Source: an uncultured Alistipes sp. (GTDB lineage: Bacteria; Bacteroidota; Bacteroidia; Bacteroidales; UBA932). Taken from it: 47,395 bases of DNA. This document shows, one piece after another, positions 8,851 to 17,480 of the stretch. Each line of letters begins with the position of its first letter. Positions within the stretch are counted from its first letter, which is position 1. The stretch is taken from the NCBI GenBank assembly GCA_902388455.1, contig CABMPD010000019.1:1-47395 (forward strand), in the 5' to 3' direction. The notes beneath the pieces were generated by a model. It searched no databases and had not been told where the DNA came from. It worked only from the letters and a program-made list of their open reading frames with translations. The position numbers and the translations under genes are program-made.

Positions 8851-9713
8851 AGTATTCAGTGAAAGAAATACTTTATTATGTATTCAATCGTTTGCCTAAA
8901 ACAATAATTGGTAAATATTTCAAACATAATTTAGTATACGCACATTGGGGACGAGGACTAAATAATTTTGGAGACTGCTTAACTCCTTTTATCTTAAAGT
9001 ACTATGGATTAACACCTGTTTATGTTCCCAGTTTTCATAAATCTGATATTATTTTAGCTGGTTCAATATTACAGTTAATACCACGTGATTACAAAGGTAC
9101 CATTATAGGAACTGGTGGTAGTAATATAGTTTATAATTTCCCAAACGCAAGTATTAAGGCTGTTAGAGGCATACTGACACTCAATAATATAATAAATAAT
9201 AATCATGACAAAATAAGGTTGGGAGATCCAGGGCTATTAATGTCCTATATTTACCACAATGATGTTTCAAAAAACACACTGATAGGCATAATTCCACATT
9301 TTGTAGACAAAGATGATCCGGCTATAACAACGATACATAATAGAAATAAAAAAAGTACTACTATTATTAATGTATTGGACTCACCCTCAAAAGTTATAAA
9401 AAAAATCAAATCATGTAAGTATATTCTATCATCCTCACTACATGGTCTCATTATTGCGGATACTTTTCATATCCCTAATATCAGATTTACAACAAAAAGA
9501 AACAATGCAAACTATAAATACGACGATTATTATTCTTCACTTGGTATTGAAAGTACATATATCCAACTAAAAGGAGATGAAAGTTTACAGGAACTGATTT
9601 CATTAACGTCTTTAAAGCCTGTAGATAAAATACAATCCTTAAAAGAAGACTTAAATCAAATAATGATATCGTATGCGCTCTCAGTTAAAAATAATTTGCG
9701 CAGTATCTTCTAA
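8847..9713 (+). CDS. Polysaccharide pyruvyl transferase family protein 1
   Basis: 288 residues, AT-rich. It resembles the PF04230 family, which transfers pyruvate from phosphoenolpyruvate to a sugar as a ketal or acts in related sugar modifications. Visible family features are NNFGDCLTPFI near residue 40, the GTGG loop near 88, GDPGLL near 125 and the C-terminal SSSLHGLIIAD block. It shares its stop region with the next gene, which starts 41 bases earlier in another frame. A second, more divergent member of the family follows at 10847. Substrate sugar not predictable. Confidence 0.82.
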   Translation: MKYSVKEILYYVFNRLPKTIIGKYFKHNLVYAHWGRGLNNFGDCLTPFILKYYGLTPVYVPSFHKSDIILAGSILQLIPRDYKGTIIGTGGSNIVYNFPNASIKAVRGILTLNNIINNNHDKIRLGDPGLLMSYIYHNDVSKNTLIGIIPHFVDKDDPAITTIHNRNKKSTTIINVLDSPSKVIKKIKSCKYILSSSLHGLIIADTFHIPNIRFTTKRNNANYKYDDYYSSLGIESTYIQLKGDESLQELISLTSLKPVDKIQSLKEDLNQIMISYALSVKNNLRSIF

Positions 9714-10860
9714 AACTGCCTGCTGCGGCTGTGAAGCATGCGTGCAAATTTGCCCAAAACATTGCATCAAGATGCAATGTGATAGCGAAGGTTTTCAATA
9801 TCCAACTATCGATAAGGCAAATTGCATAGAGTGCCACTTATGTGAACAAGTTTGCCCAATCAATGTGCAGAGCAAAACAATAAGAGAACCTTTGCAAATT
9901 CATTTAGTAAAAAACAGTGATGAGAATATTAGAGCACAAAGTTCTTCAGGTGGGGCTTTTCAGATTATCGCTGAACGAATAATAAAAGAAAATGGTGTTG
10001 TATTCGGGGCTTACTTTGATAAAGACTGGAACGTTGTTCATGGGTACGTCGAAAAAATAGAAGAACTTAAAAAATTAAGAGGTTCAAAATACGTACAGAG
10101 TCATATAGGAAATGCTTATCTTGATGCGAAAAAATTTTTAATACATGGCCGTAAAGTTTTATTTTCAGGGACACCGTGCCAGATAGCCGCACTTAACAAG
10201 TTCCTTAATAAGGATTATGATAATCTGTATACTGTTGATTTTATCTGCCATGGTGTTCCCTCTCCTCAAATATGGTCAACATATTTGAGCAGTATTGTAA
10301 AGCATATTAACCAGCCAATAGAGAATATTTCCTTTAGAAATAAAATTCAAGGTTGGAAAAGTTATTGTTTTTCCGTAACTTTTGCAAAAACTGATAAAAG
10401 CGAAGAATTCATAATGTACGAGCCTCTTGATAAAAATCCGTATCTAAAAGGCTTCATCGCTGACTTATTTTTAAGACCATCTTGCCACAACTGCCATTTT
10501 AAGTCTTTCGCAAATAAAAGCGATATTACATTAGCTGATGCATGGGGAATGTGGGACTTTGCTCCAGAACAATATGATGATAAAGGGCATTCATTATTAA
10601 TAACCCACACACAAAAAGGGAATAAATTAATATCATCTTTCCTTTGTCAGAGTACATTATGCCCTCTTTCTATTATCGAGAAGTATAATCCTGCAGCATA
10701 TACATCTCCTAAAGCAACTACGAGAAGATCAAAATTTTTCAGATTGATTTCTAAATATGATTTTGACACAACGATTAATAAATGTTTACCTCCTCCTAGG
10801 CTTATTGATAAAGTGCTGTGGAGTATAAATAAACGGCTCAACAAATATGTCAAAAAATAA
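9673..10860 (+). CDS. F420H2 dehydrogenase beta-subunit-like 4Fe-4S protein
   Basis: 395 residues. The N-terminus carries two ferredoxin-type clusters: CCGCEACVQICP (about 17-28) and CIECHLCEQVCP (about 52-63). The FrhB/FdhB-like region typical of coenzyme F420 hydrogenase beta-subunit homologues follows (SSSGGAFQ, GTPCQIAALN, ICHGVPSP, SFRNKIQGWKSY, ADAWGMWD). Such homologues are often found beside pyruvyl transferase genes in polysaccharide clusters, where the electron-transfer role is uncertain. Here it sits between two such genes with overlaps of 41 and 14 bases, so the three are probably one functional unit. The long overlap leaves the exact start open. Confidence 0.83.
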   Translation: MRSQLKIICAVSSKTACCGCEACVQICPKHCIKMQCDSEGFQYPTIDKANCIECHLCEQVCPINVQSKTIREPLQIHLVKNSDENIRAQSSSGGAFQIIAERIIKENGVVFGAYFDKDWNVVHGYVEKIEELKKLRGSKYVQSHIGNAYLDAKKFLIHGRKVLFSGTPCQIAALNKFLNKDYDNLYTVDFICHGVPSPQIWSTYLSSIVKHINQPIENISFRNKIQGWKSYCFSVTFAKTDKSEEFIMYEPLDKNPYLKGFIADLFLRPSCHNCHFKSFANKSDITLADAWGMWDFAPEQYDDKGHSLLITHTQKGNKLISSFLCQSTLCPLSIIEKYNPAAYTSPKATTRRSKFFRLISKYDFDTTINKCLPPPRLIDKVLWSINKRLNKYVKK

Positions 10861-12070
10861 AAAAAGCATACTCATTATAGGTACCGGCTCATTACTTAAT
10901 TATGGATGCGAAGCCATTGTATTAGGAACATATGAAATAATTAAACGATATTTGCCGGAATATGCACTATACTTAGCATCCGATAACCTTGACTACGACA
11001 AGACTATTCTTCCTCCGGACATTAATATTATCTCTTACAAACGCAGATTTACATTATATAGAATATGGAAAGGTATATTGCGAAGATTCCTGCATATTGG
11101 AAACGGAAGCGTTGTTCATATGAATTATAATATCGGGAAAAGATTCGACATTGTACTATCATGCGGAGGAGATAATTTCTGCGAGGCTCCGGGAGGCAAT
11201 TTATATACATTACTCGAAGATTTAATACAAGTCGGAAATGTGGCGTACCGTCACAATAGAAAATACATATTATGGGGAGCGTCAATTGGACCTTTTCATA
11301 ACCCCAAAAACTATCAGAAGGTCATCAATAATCTTCAGAAAGCTGATGCTATCTGCGTGCGGGAGAATCTATCATTCCAATATCTTATCCAAGAAGTAAC
11401 ACTCAAAAATAAAGTACAACTCATAGCAGATCCAGCATTCTGCATGAAGCCTGACTTTAAGATTAATTTTGAGAAGAAACCGCAAAATATATACATAGGC
11501 CTGAACCTCAGCCTTCTGTCCATAGGACACACAATTGAAGAAGTACAAAGAGCAGATTTCATAAATCAGCTCTTCATCAATTTAGATAATATATTAACTA
11601 ATAATCCTAATTACGCATTCGTATGTATACCACATGTAGTAATTGAGGATATGCCAGCACAAAACGACAATATTATACTTAAAATGTATCAACAGGCATC
11701 CAAATATCCAGATAGAATTATTAGATTACCTGACAGTATCGGCTCTGCAAAAACAAAAGGATATATAGCACAAATGGATGCACTTATCGCAACAAGGATG
11801 CACTGCTGCGTCGGAGGTATTTCTACTGCCGTTCCTACTCTATTTGTCACATACTCCAACAAAGGTTCAGGAATGTCATTTTACGCATATCATCATCATA
11901 AGTATGAAGTCGCTGTTCCGGAACTGGTCACTGATAAATTCATTGAAATATTAAATACAATCATAAAAGACAGGCAAGAAATACATCAATTTCTGAAATC
12001 AAGGACAAAAGAATTTGAGCAAGACTCTATGCGTGGCGGTGCTATACTTAAAAATATCGCAGAGTCTTAA
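10847..12070 (+). CDS. Polysaccharide pyruvyl transferase family protein 2
   Basis: 407 residues of the PF04230 superfamily. Seen in the sequence: an N-terminal GTGSLLNYGCEAIVLGTYE segment, SCGGDNFCE near 104, WGASIGPF near 144, the CVRE motif near 165, IADPAF near 187 and the C-terminal ATRMHCCVGGISTAVP block. It overlaps the iron-sulfur gene by 14 bases. It differs clearly from the shorter family member at 8847, so this is not a recent duplication. The role is presumed pyruvylation of a capsule sugar. Confidence 0.83.
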   Translation: MSKNKKSILIIGTGSLLNYGCEAIVLGTYEIIKRYLPEYALYLASDNLDYDKTILPPDINIISYKRRFTLYRIWKGILRRFLHIGNGSVVHMNYNIGKRFDIVLSCGGDNFCEAPGGNLYTLLEDLIQVGNVAYRHNRKYILWGASIGPFHNPKNYQKVINNLQKADAICVRENLSFQYLIQEVTLKNKVQLIADPAFCMKPDFKINFEKKPQNIYIGLNLSLLSIGHTIEEVQRADFINQLFINLDNILTNNPNYAFVCIPHVVIEDMPAQNDNIILKMYQQASKYPDRIIRLPDSIGSAKTKGYIAQMDALIATRMHCCVGGISTAVPTLFVTYSNKGSGMSFYAYHHHKYEVAVPELVTDKFIEILNTIIKDRQEIHQFLKSRTKEFEQDSMRGGAILKNIAES

Positions 12071-12089
12071 ATTAAGGTAAGAATTTTAC

Positions 12090-12128
12090 ATGCTATTTTC
12101 AATAATAATCCCAGCATATAATCTATAG
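12090..12128 (+). pseudogene. 12-codon relic of a GT2 glycosyltransferase start
   Basis: ATG 12090 opens the peptide MLFSIIIPAYNL and is stopped by TAG. This is the characteristic N-terminus of GT2 family enzymes (SIIIPAYN). Nothing further of the gene is recognisable before the next start at 12165. I read it as the 5' scar of a deleted GT2 gene; a chance match is possible but unlikely given how exact the motif is and where it lies. Confidence 0.6.
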
Positions 12129-12164
12129 CCATACAATCGCACACATATGTAATTATGCATTATC

Positions 12165-13457
12165 ATGAAAGTTCTACAAATAGCCTCCAGTGATTTTTTC
12201 TCTACATATGGCGGAGGACAGATATACGTCAAGAACATCGTTGACGAGATGATTTCTCAACATCGTGATATTGTTGTCATTTCCTTTCTTAGCAATGTTC
12301 AAAATTCCAGATACTATAAAAAATCATACAAAGGCATTGATCTATATGAACTAAATGAGTGCATTGGTGTTTCAGAATTACAAGCTATCATATATTCCAT
12401 AAAGCCTGATGTAATCCATGCTCACAGCCACAAAGCACAGATATCTAAAATCGGCCAAATACTTCACATTCCTGTTGTGGTAACCTCACACCACGGAGGT
12501 ATTGTCTGTCCTGTAGGGACTCTCATGAACTGTGAAGATAAGATTTGCGACGTGTCTGTCTTACATAGAAACTGTTTAAAATGCGTACTGAGAAATACCA
12601 GGACTGGACTGCTCTGGTGTCCTTTGATGCGTTTAATTCCGCGTAATGCTTATATCAAATTAGGCAAGTTACTTCAACGATTACCATTCGTCTTGCTTCT
12701 CACCCCCATAGGAAGTGCAGCTTTAACTATTGTCAGGAAACAAGAAGAATGGGAAACTATTGTAAATGGATGTGACATAATGATATCTCCTTGCTACAAA
12801 CTTGCAGAGGCAATGAAGCGCAACGGATTGCCTTCTGAAAAGACAATAGTTTTGCCACATGGAATACCTTTACCCGCATCAATTCCGCCATTCCCGGCAA
12901 TTACAAATGGTAATATCAAATTTTTTTATGTAGGTCGTATATGTTATGTTAAAGGATTGCATATACTGGCAGAGGCTTTTCATAGAACTGACGCGCCTAA
13001 TGCTGAACTGCATATAATAGGAGGTGCTGGGAACAAAGCAGAACAACGGTATGAGAAAAAACTAAAATCAAAATATGCAAAGGACCATCGGATAATATGG
13101 CATGGCAAAGTGTCCCCAGAAAATGTATACATGACTATCAGTAATTACCATATTTCTTCTTCTTTTTCTTATCTTGAGGCTTTTGGTCTTAATATCGCAG
13201 AATCCCTCGCTATGGGAAAACCTGTTTTGGCGACAATGAATGGCGGGGCAGAAATGCAGATAGAGGACGGTGTCAACGGATGGCTGATTCCACAGAATAA
13301 TATTGGAGCGATGACTGACAAAATGCAGGAGATAATAAGTGATTTCAAAAAGTATAATGTCAGATTATCTACTTCAAAAGTAATATCAATCGAAAACCAT
13401 TGTCTTAAGTTGTTTGATATTTATAGTAATCTTGTACAGGCAAACATCGGAAAATAA
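12165..13457 (+). CDS. GT4-family glycosyltransferase
   Basis: 430 residues, retaining GT-B glycosyltransferase. The N-terminal half has the GGGQIYVKNIV glycine-rich acceptor motif near 19 and HAHSHKAQ near 85. The C-terminal GT4 domain has FFYVGRICYVKGLHILAEA near 255 and the E-x7-E donor-binding region EAFGLNIAESLAMGKPV near 343. It contains a cysteine-rich stretch (about 110-145) like that of the GT4 at 20877. AT-rich core gene. It overlaps an open frame of the next gene, but the likely start of that gene lies 28 bases downstream. Sugar and linkage unknown. Confidence 0.85.
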   Translation: MKVLQIASSDFFSTYGGGQIYVKNIVDEMISQHRDIVVISFLSNVQNSRYYKKSYKGIDLYELNECIGVSELQAIIYSIKPDVIHAHSHKAQISKIGQILHIPVVVTSHHGGIVCPVGTLMNCEDKICDVSVLHRNCLKCVLRNTRTGLLWCPLMRLIPRNAYIKLGKLLQRLPFVLLLTPIGSAALTIVRKQEEWETIVNGCDIMISPCYKLAEAMKRNGLPSEKTIVLPHGIPLPASIPPFPAITNGNIKFFYVGRICYVKGLHILAEAFHRTDAPNAELHIIGGAGNKAEQRYEKKLKSKYAKDHRIIWHGKVSPENVYMTISNYHISSSFSYLEAFGLNIAESLAMGKPVLATMNGGAEMQIEDGVNGWLIPQNNIGAMTDKMQEIISDFKKYNVRLSTSKVISIENHCLKLFDIYSNLVQANIGK

Positions 13458-13485
13458 AAAGTGTTTTATAAATAAAGCTGGTTGT

Positions 13486-14592
13486 ATGAAAAGACTGCTT
13501 ATTGATGTTAACTCTGTTGTCCCTTATTACGCCTCTGGATTGTTAAGTGGCATTGGCAGGACTACACTGGAATTGGTTCAAGCCTTGGCTAAAATTCAGA
13601 ATCTTCCTTTTGAGATAATGCTTTATTCTCAGAATATGAAAGGGATTGGAGCCAAAAGCATGAGTCTTCCATTCAAATATAAGCATTTATATATTCCCAA
13701 TAGAGGGGGGATTAATAAAATGTTGTCACATTTCCCTATAAGAGAGGTGCTTACCAATTACGATATTATGCATATACCACATAACTTTGAGTATGTATAT
13801 AACCCCGAAAAGTGTATTGTAACGATTCATGATGCTATGTATTTCTCATATCCGGAAGATTTTCTCGGACACGACTTCGCCCGAGAAAATCTTCCAATAT
13901 TAGCGAAAAAGGCAAAGGCTATAATAACCTGTAGCGAGAACTCTAAAAAGGAAATTGCCTACTACATGGATATCAATGAGGAAAAGATTTTTGTATGCTA
14001 TTGGGGCGTTGACCATAATTTGTTCAAGCCATTGACAACATCATCAAATACAGTTGATGCTCCTTATTTCTTATCGGTGTCTTGCGATGTGGGAAGAAAA
14101 AACACAGTGTCAGTACTAAAGTCATTTGAGACTTTCTTAAAGCACAATCCTGAACATCATCTCGTGCTGGTGTGGAAATATCCTCCAGATGATATCATAA
14201 ATTACTATACTTCTACAAAATTTCATAATAGGATACACTTCCTAAAAAGTGCCAGCAATCAGCAATTAGCAGAATTGTATTCTGCTGCAACTGCAACATT
14301 CTTTCCAAGCAGATACGAAGGTTTCGGACTTCCAATACTTGAGTCTATGGCATGCGGTACGCCTGTAGTTACATGCAACAACAGCAGCTTGCCGGAAGTG
14401 GGAGGAGATGTTGCACTTTATGTCGATCCTGATGATATTGATGCCATGTCGCAATGGATGGAAAAGTTTGAAAACAATTCAGTCAATATCCCAAAGTTTA
14501 AATGCAGGAGTTTAGAGCAAGCAGCAAAATTCACATGGGAAAATTGTGCCGCTAATACAATAAAAGTCTATGAAAAATGTTTAGACATATAA
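13486..14592 (+). CDS. GT4-family glycosyltransferase
   Basis: 368 residues. I chose ATG 13486 (MKRLLIDVNSVV) because it starts the first beta strand of the GT-B fold; the longer open frame from 13414 overlaps the previous gene and adds nothing recognisable. Motifs include SGIGRTTLEL near 21, HDAMYFSYPEDF near 118, CSENSKKEIAYYM near 147 and the donor-site FPSRYEGFGLPILESMACG near 270. This resembles mannosyl- or related transferases of the GT4 family, but the donor sugar cannot be read from sequence. Its end overlaps the next gene by 16 bases. Confidence 0.87.
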   Translation: MKRLLIDVNSVVPYYASGLLSGIGRTTLELVQALAKIQNLPFEIMLYSQNMKGIGAKSMSLPFKYKHLYIPNRGGINKMLSHFPIREVLTNYDIMHIPHNFEYVYNPEKCIVTIHDAMYFSYPEDFLGHDFARENLPILAKKAKAIITCSENSKKEIAYYMDINEEKIFVCYWGVDHNLFKPLTTSSNTVDAPYFLSVSCDVGRKNTVSVLKSFETFLKHNPEHHLVLVWKYPPDDIINYYTSTKFHNRIHFLKSASNQQLAELYSAATATFFPSRYEGFGLPILESMACGTPVVTCNNSSLPEVGGDVALYVDPDDIDAMSQWMEKFENNSVNIPKFKCRSLEQAAKFTWENCAANTIKVYEKCLDI

Positions 14593-15305
14593 AATCCATA
14601 GCTCGCAGACTACGTATCGGCATCATCAGATGCCTGGCATTTAAGAAGTGTATTGATATTGTTTCTAGCAGTGTTATCATCGCTCCGCACCCTGACGACG
14701 AAACCATAGGATGCTCCGGTTTGATCCAACAACTTATTTCTAAAGGGCAAAGAGTTGATGTCATCTATCTGACAGGTGGAGGGAAAAGCCATAGCGGATG
14801 CTGTAACATCAAAGAGACAACCCTTATCGCTCATAGAAGAGAGTTGGCAAGGAAATCTGCGTCAATATTGGGTATCCAACAAGAGAATCTCCATTTCCTC
14901 GACTACCCGGATGGAGGCATTGCATTCGATTGTAATGAGACTGAAAGATTGAAGAGTCTTCTTGGCGAGCTAAAACCGGATGCGGTATTTATTCCACACA
15001 AGGGAGAAGGCTGGAGTGATCACATAGAATCTGGCGATATCGTAAAGTCCCTGCTTGAGGATAACGAGGTTGTCGAAATATATGAGTACTGTGTATGGTT
15101 CTGGTATTACAATGTCTGGAATATAGACTGGAAAAATGCAAGGACTGTCGCCATGACCAAAGAGCAGCACAAAAAGAAATTGCAGGCCATGGACGCATAC
15201 ATAAAGCCGCTTGCTCCATGTGGCAAGCCGTGGAGCGGAGTATTGCCCAAAGTCTTTGTTTGGGCAAACAGATGGAATAAGGAACTCTATTTCAAAGTAA
15301 AATGA
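14577..15305 (+). CDS. PIG-L (LmbE-like) family N-deacetylase
   Basis: 242 residues. The zinc-binding motif APHPDDETIGCSG is at about 36-48, YLTGG follows at about 63, and the second histidine region FIPHKGEGWSDH is near 138. This family removes acetyl groups from N-acetylated sugars or related metabolites. It overlaps the preceding glycosyltransferase by 16 bases and the following acyltransferase by 4 (ATGA). That context suggests a deacetylation followed by re-acylation of a capsule sugar; this is inference. Confidence 0.86.
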   Translation: MFRHIKSIARRLRIGIIRCLAFKKCIDIVSSSVIIAPHPDDETIGCSGLIQQLISKGQRVDVIYLTGGGKSHSGCCNIKETTLIAHRRELARKSASILGIQQENLHFLDYPDGGIAFDCNETERLKSLLGELKPDAVFIPHKGEGWSDHIESGDIVKSLLEDNEVVEIYEYCVWFWYYNVWNIDWKNARTVAMTKEQHKKKLQAMDAYIKPLAPCGKPWSGVLPKVFVWANRWNKELYFKVK

Positions 15306-16342
15306 ACTGGACTTTTCACATAACCGAACATTGGGAAGATATCTGGGATGATGATTATCAGAGGAAGTGGTTGGACTTGTTAAATGCATCCCCAAACTCA
15401 CATGTCTTCTTTCATCCTTCTTTGATTAAAGCATGGGTTGAGACATATATTCCATTAAGAAAGATATTTCCGGTTTTCATTTGGGGAGAGTTTGGGGACA
15501 ATGAGGTTTTCTTTCCATTGATCTTGTGGCATAAAAACTGGAAAAATGCATTTTTAAAGGTTATTGTTCCGGCAGGGTACTCTGATTTTGATTATCATGA
15601 CCCTATATTTAAATATAAATTAGAGAAGAACCATTTACAATCGTTTTGGATAGAATTGCACAAATGTCTCAATAGATACCAATATGACGAAATATTACTG
15701 GATGGACTCCATTGCAACCTGCCTGGTTTTATAAAAGATTCAAATGAAATATGTCCGTACTTAGATTTGTCGGGAATGCTGTCCGATAATGATCTGATAA
15801 ATTTTTTCTCGACCAGTTTGCGTGGTGATATCAGAAGACAGATTAGAAGAATGAATGAATTAGGTTCTTTGAATTACCATGAATACGAATCTTTTGATGA
15901 TGCAAAAGATACTTTTCAAGAGTTTATATTAGAACATACAAAAAAGTGGCCAAATGCATACAAGGCTCCATTTTTTCATGAGAATTTATTAAAAACAGGA
16001 CTCGGTTCCATTGTCCATTTTTCATCGCTAAACATAGGCAATATTCCTATATCATGGCATTTAGGTTTTGAATTTGCAGGTACATATTACTATTATATGC
16101 CCGCCGGAAAAAAATCTTACTCCAAGTATTCTCCAGTAAAGATACATTTATACTTTTTAATCAAGCGCGCAATAGAGAATAAGTATACAAAATATGATCA
16201 TCTGCGCGGAGATGAAGCATACAAGCAAGGATGGGCGAGTGGATCGGATTCCGTAATGACATATCATTTTAAACAGGAACGAAAGGTATCTGAATTAAAA
16301 TTCAAAATACTTGAATTTAGGCGTTTTTTATATCATAACTAA
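15302..16342 (+). CDS. FemAB/BioF2-like GNAT acyltransferase
   Basis: 346 residues resembling the GNAT-fold acyltransferase_6 (BioF2/CelD) group. Visible are a tryptophan-rich N-terminus, the SLRGDIRRQIRRMNELG helix near 176, the HLGFEFAGTYYYYMPAG strand near 256 and the core YDHLRGDEAYKQGWAS near 298. Members transfer acyl or aminoacyl groups. It starts within the stop of the PIG-L gene, so the two should be made together and may swap the N-acyl group of one sugar. It is the last gene of the first AT-rich block; composition changes abruptly 3 bases after it. Confidence 0.75.
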   Translation: MNWTFHITEHWEDIWDDDYQRKWLDLLNASPNSHVFFHPSLIKAWVETYIPLRKIFPVFIWGEFGDNEVFFPLILWHKNWKNAFLKVIVPAGYSDFDYHDPIFKYKLEKNHLQSFWIELHKCLNRYQYDEILLDGLHCNLPGFIKDSNEICPYLDLSGMLSDNDLINFFSTSLRGDIRRQIRRMNELGSLNYHEYESFDDAKDTFQEFILEHTKKWPNAYKAPFFHENLLKTGLGSIVHFSSLNIGNIPISWHLGFEFAGTYYYYMPAGKKSYSKYSPVKIHLYFLIKRAIENKYTKYDHLRGDEAYKQGWASGSDSVMTYHFKQERKVSELKFKILEFRRFLYHN

Positions 16343-16345
16343 AAA

Positions 16346-17464
16346 ATGAAAGTCCTTATCTGCATCCCCTGCCTTATGACAGGCGGAACCGAAATACAGA
16401 CACTAAATCTCGTGCATGCCCTGGTGGAGGGAGGGCATGAGGTATGGACTTTGTGTTACTTTGAGTACAGCGGGGAGATGGTGGAACGCTACAGGAATGT
16501 CGGCAGTAAGGTAATCTTGCTGAGTCCAGGCGGAAGCAGGGTAGGAGGCTGGAGAGATGTACTACTTTTGTTCAAAGGCCTGCGCAAGGCTCTCCGGCAG
16601 ATTCATCCTGATGTCGCTCATGTGCAGTATATGGCTCCCGGAGCGATTCCGATTGTCATATTGAGACTGCTGGGATGTCGTTGTGTTATCGCTACCACAC
16701 ACACAGCTGCCGATATTTATCCCAGCCTTCGGCTTGTACATTTCATACAGCGGCACTCCGTGCGGGCATTCACCTGCATCACCGAGACGGCTGAGAGGTC
16801 ATTTTTCGGCACTTCCAGGCTTTACAGTGAGGATTTTGTATTGAAAAAACGCAATCATCTCACCATATACAATGCACTGCCTAAAAGTTTCACCATTGCG
16901 CAGACTCCCCGGGAATTCGGACGTCCGATTGTCCTTGGTGTCGTCAGCCGTCTTGAGTATATCAAAGGTATGGACCTGGTGATTCCGGCATACGCGGAGA
17001 TACTGAATGAGTTTCCGGACACAAAACTGATTGTTGTCGGTGAAGGCTCCCTGCGGCAGTCTATGGAGCAGCAGGCTGTTACTTTACACTGCAACTCCTC
17101 TATTACATGGGCCGGAAGACAGCCCCAGGAGCATATCCAGGAGTGGTACAGCAGGATTGATGTGCTTTTGATGCCTTCGAGAAGTGAGGGGTTCGGTCTT
17201 ACGGCCATCGAGGCCATGGCCAGCGGATGCGTAGTTGTGGCATCTGATGTCGGAGGGCTGCCGGAAGTAGTGCGAGACGATGAGGTCGGGCTGCTGCACA
17301 CTTCGGAATCAGTTAACGACATAGTGGAAAAAGTCAAAAAGCTTATAGCCGCTCCCGGGCTCATGGAAAGGCTGTCCGCCAATGCCGTAAAGTATGTCGG
17401 CCGATATTCCCTTGACCGCTACACCCTGCTGTTCAATGACCTGTACTCCAAACTGAGCAGGTGA
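16346..17464 (+). CDS. GT4-family glycosyltransferase
   Basis: 372 residues of the GT-B retaining class. The N-terminal GGTEIQTLNLVHAL motif is at about 13-26, VSRLEYIKGMDL near 200, and the donor-site MPSRSEGFGLTAIEAMASG near 275 with GGLPEVV after it. Compared with the gene immediately before it, the codons are GC-rich and much closer to the conserved capsule genes, so a recombination boundary lies at about 16342. Acceptor and donor are unknown. Confidence 0.88.
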   Translation: MKVLICIPCLMTGGTEIQTLNLVHALVEGGHEVWTLCYFEYSGEMVERYRNVGSKVILLSPGGSRVGGWRDVLLLFKGLRKALRQIHPDVAHVQYMAPGAIPIVILRLLGCRCVIATTHTAADIYPSLRLVHFIQRHSVRAFTCITETAERSFFGTSRLYSEDFVLKKRNHLTIYNALPKSFTIAQTPREFGRPIVLGVVSRLEYIKGMDLVIPAYAEILNEFPDTKLIVVGEGSLRQSMEQQAVTLHCNSSITWAGRQPQEHIQEWYSRIDVLLMPSRSEGFGLTAIEAMASGCVVVASDVGGLPEVVRDDEVGLLHTSESVNDIVEKVKKLIAAPGLMERLSANAVKYVGRYSLDRYTLLFNDLYSKLSR

Positions 17465-17480
17465 ACAAGCCTTATTCCCA

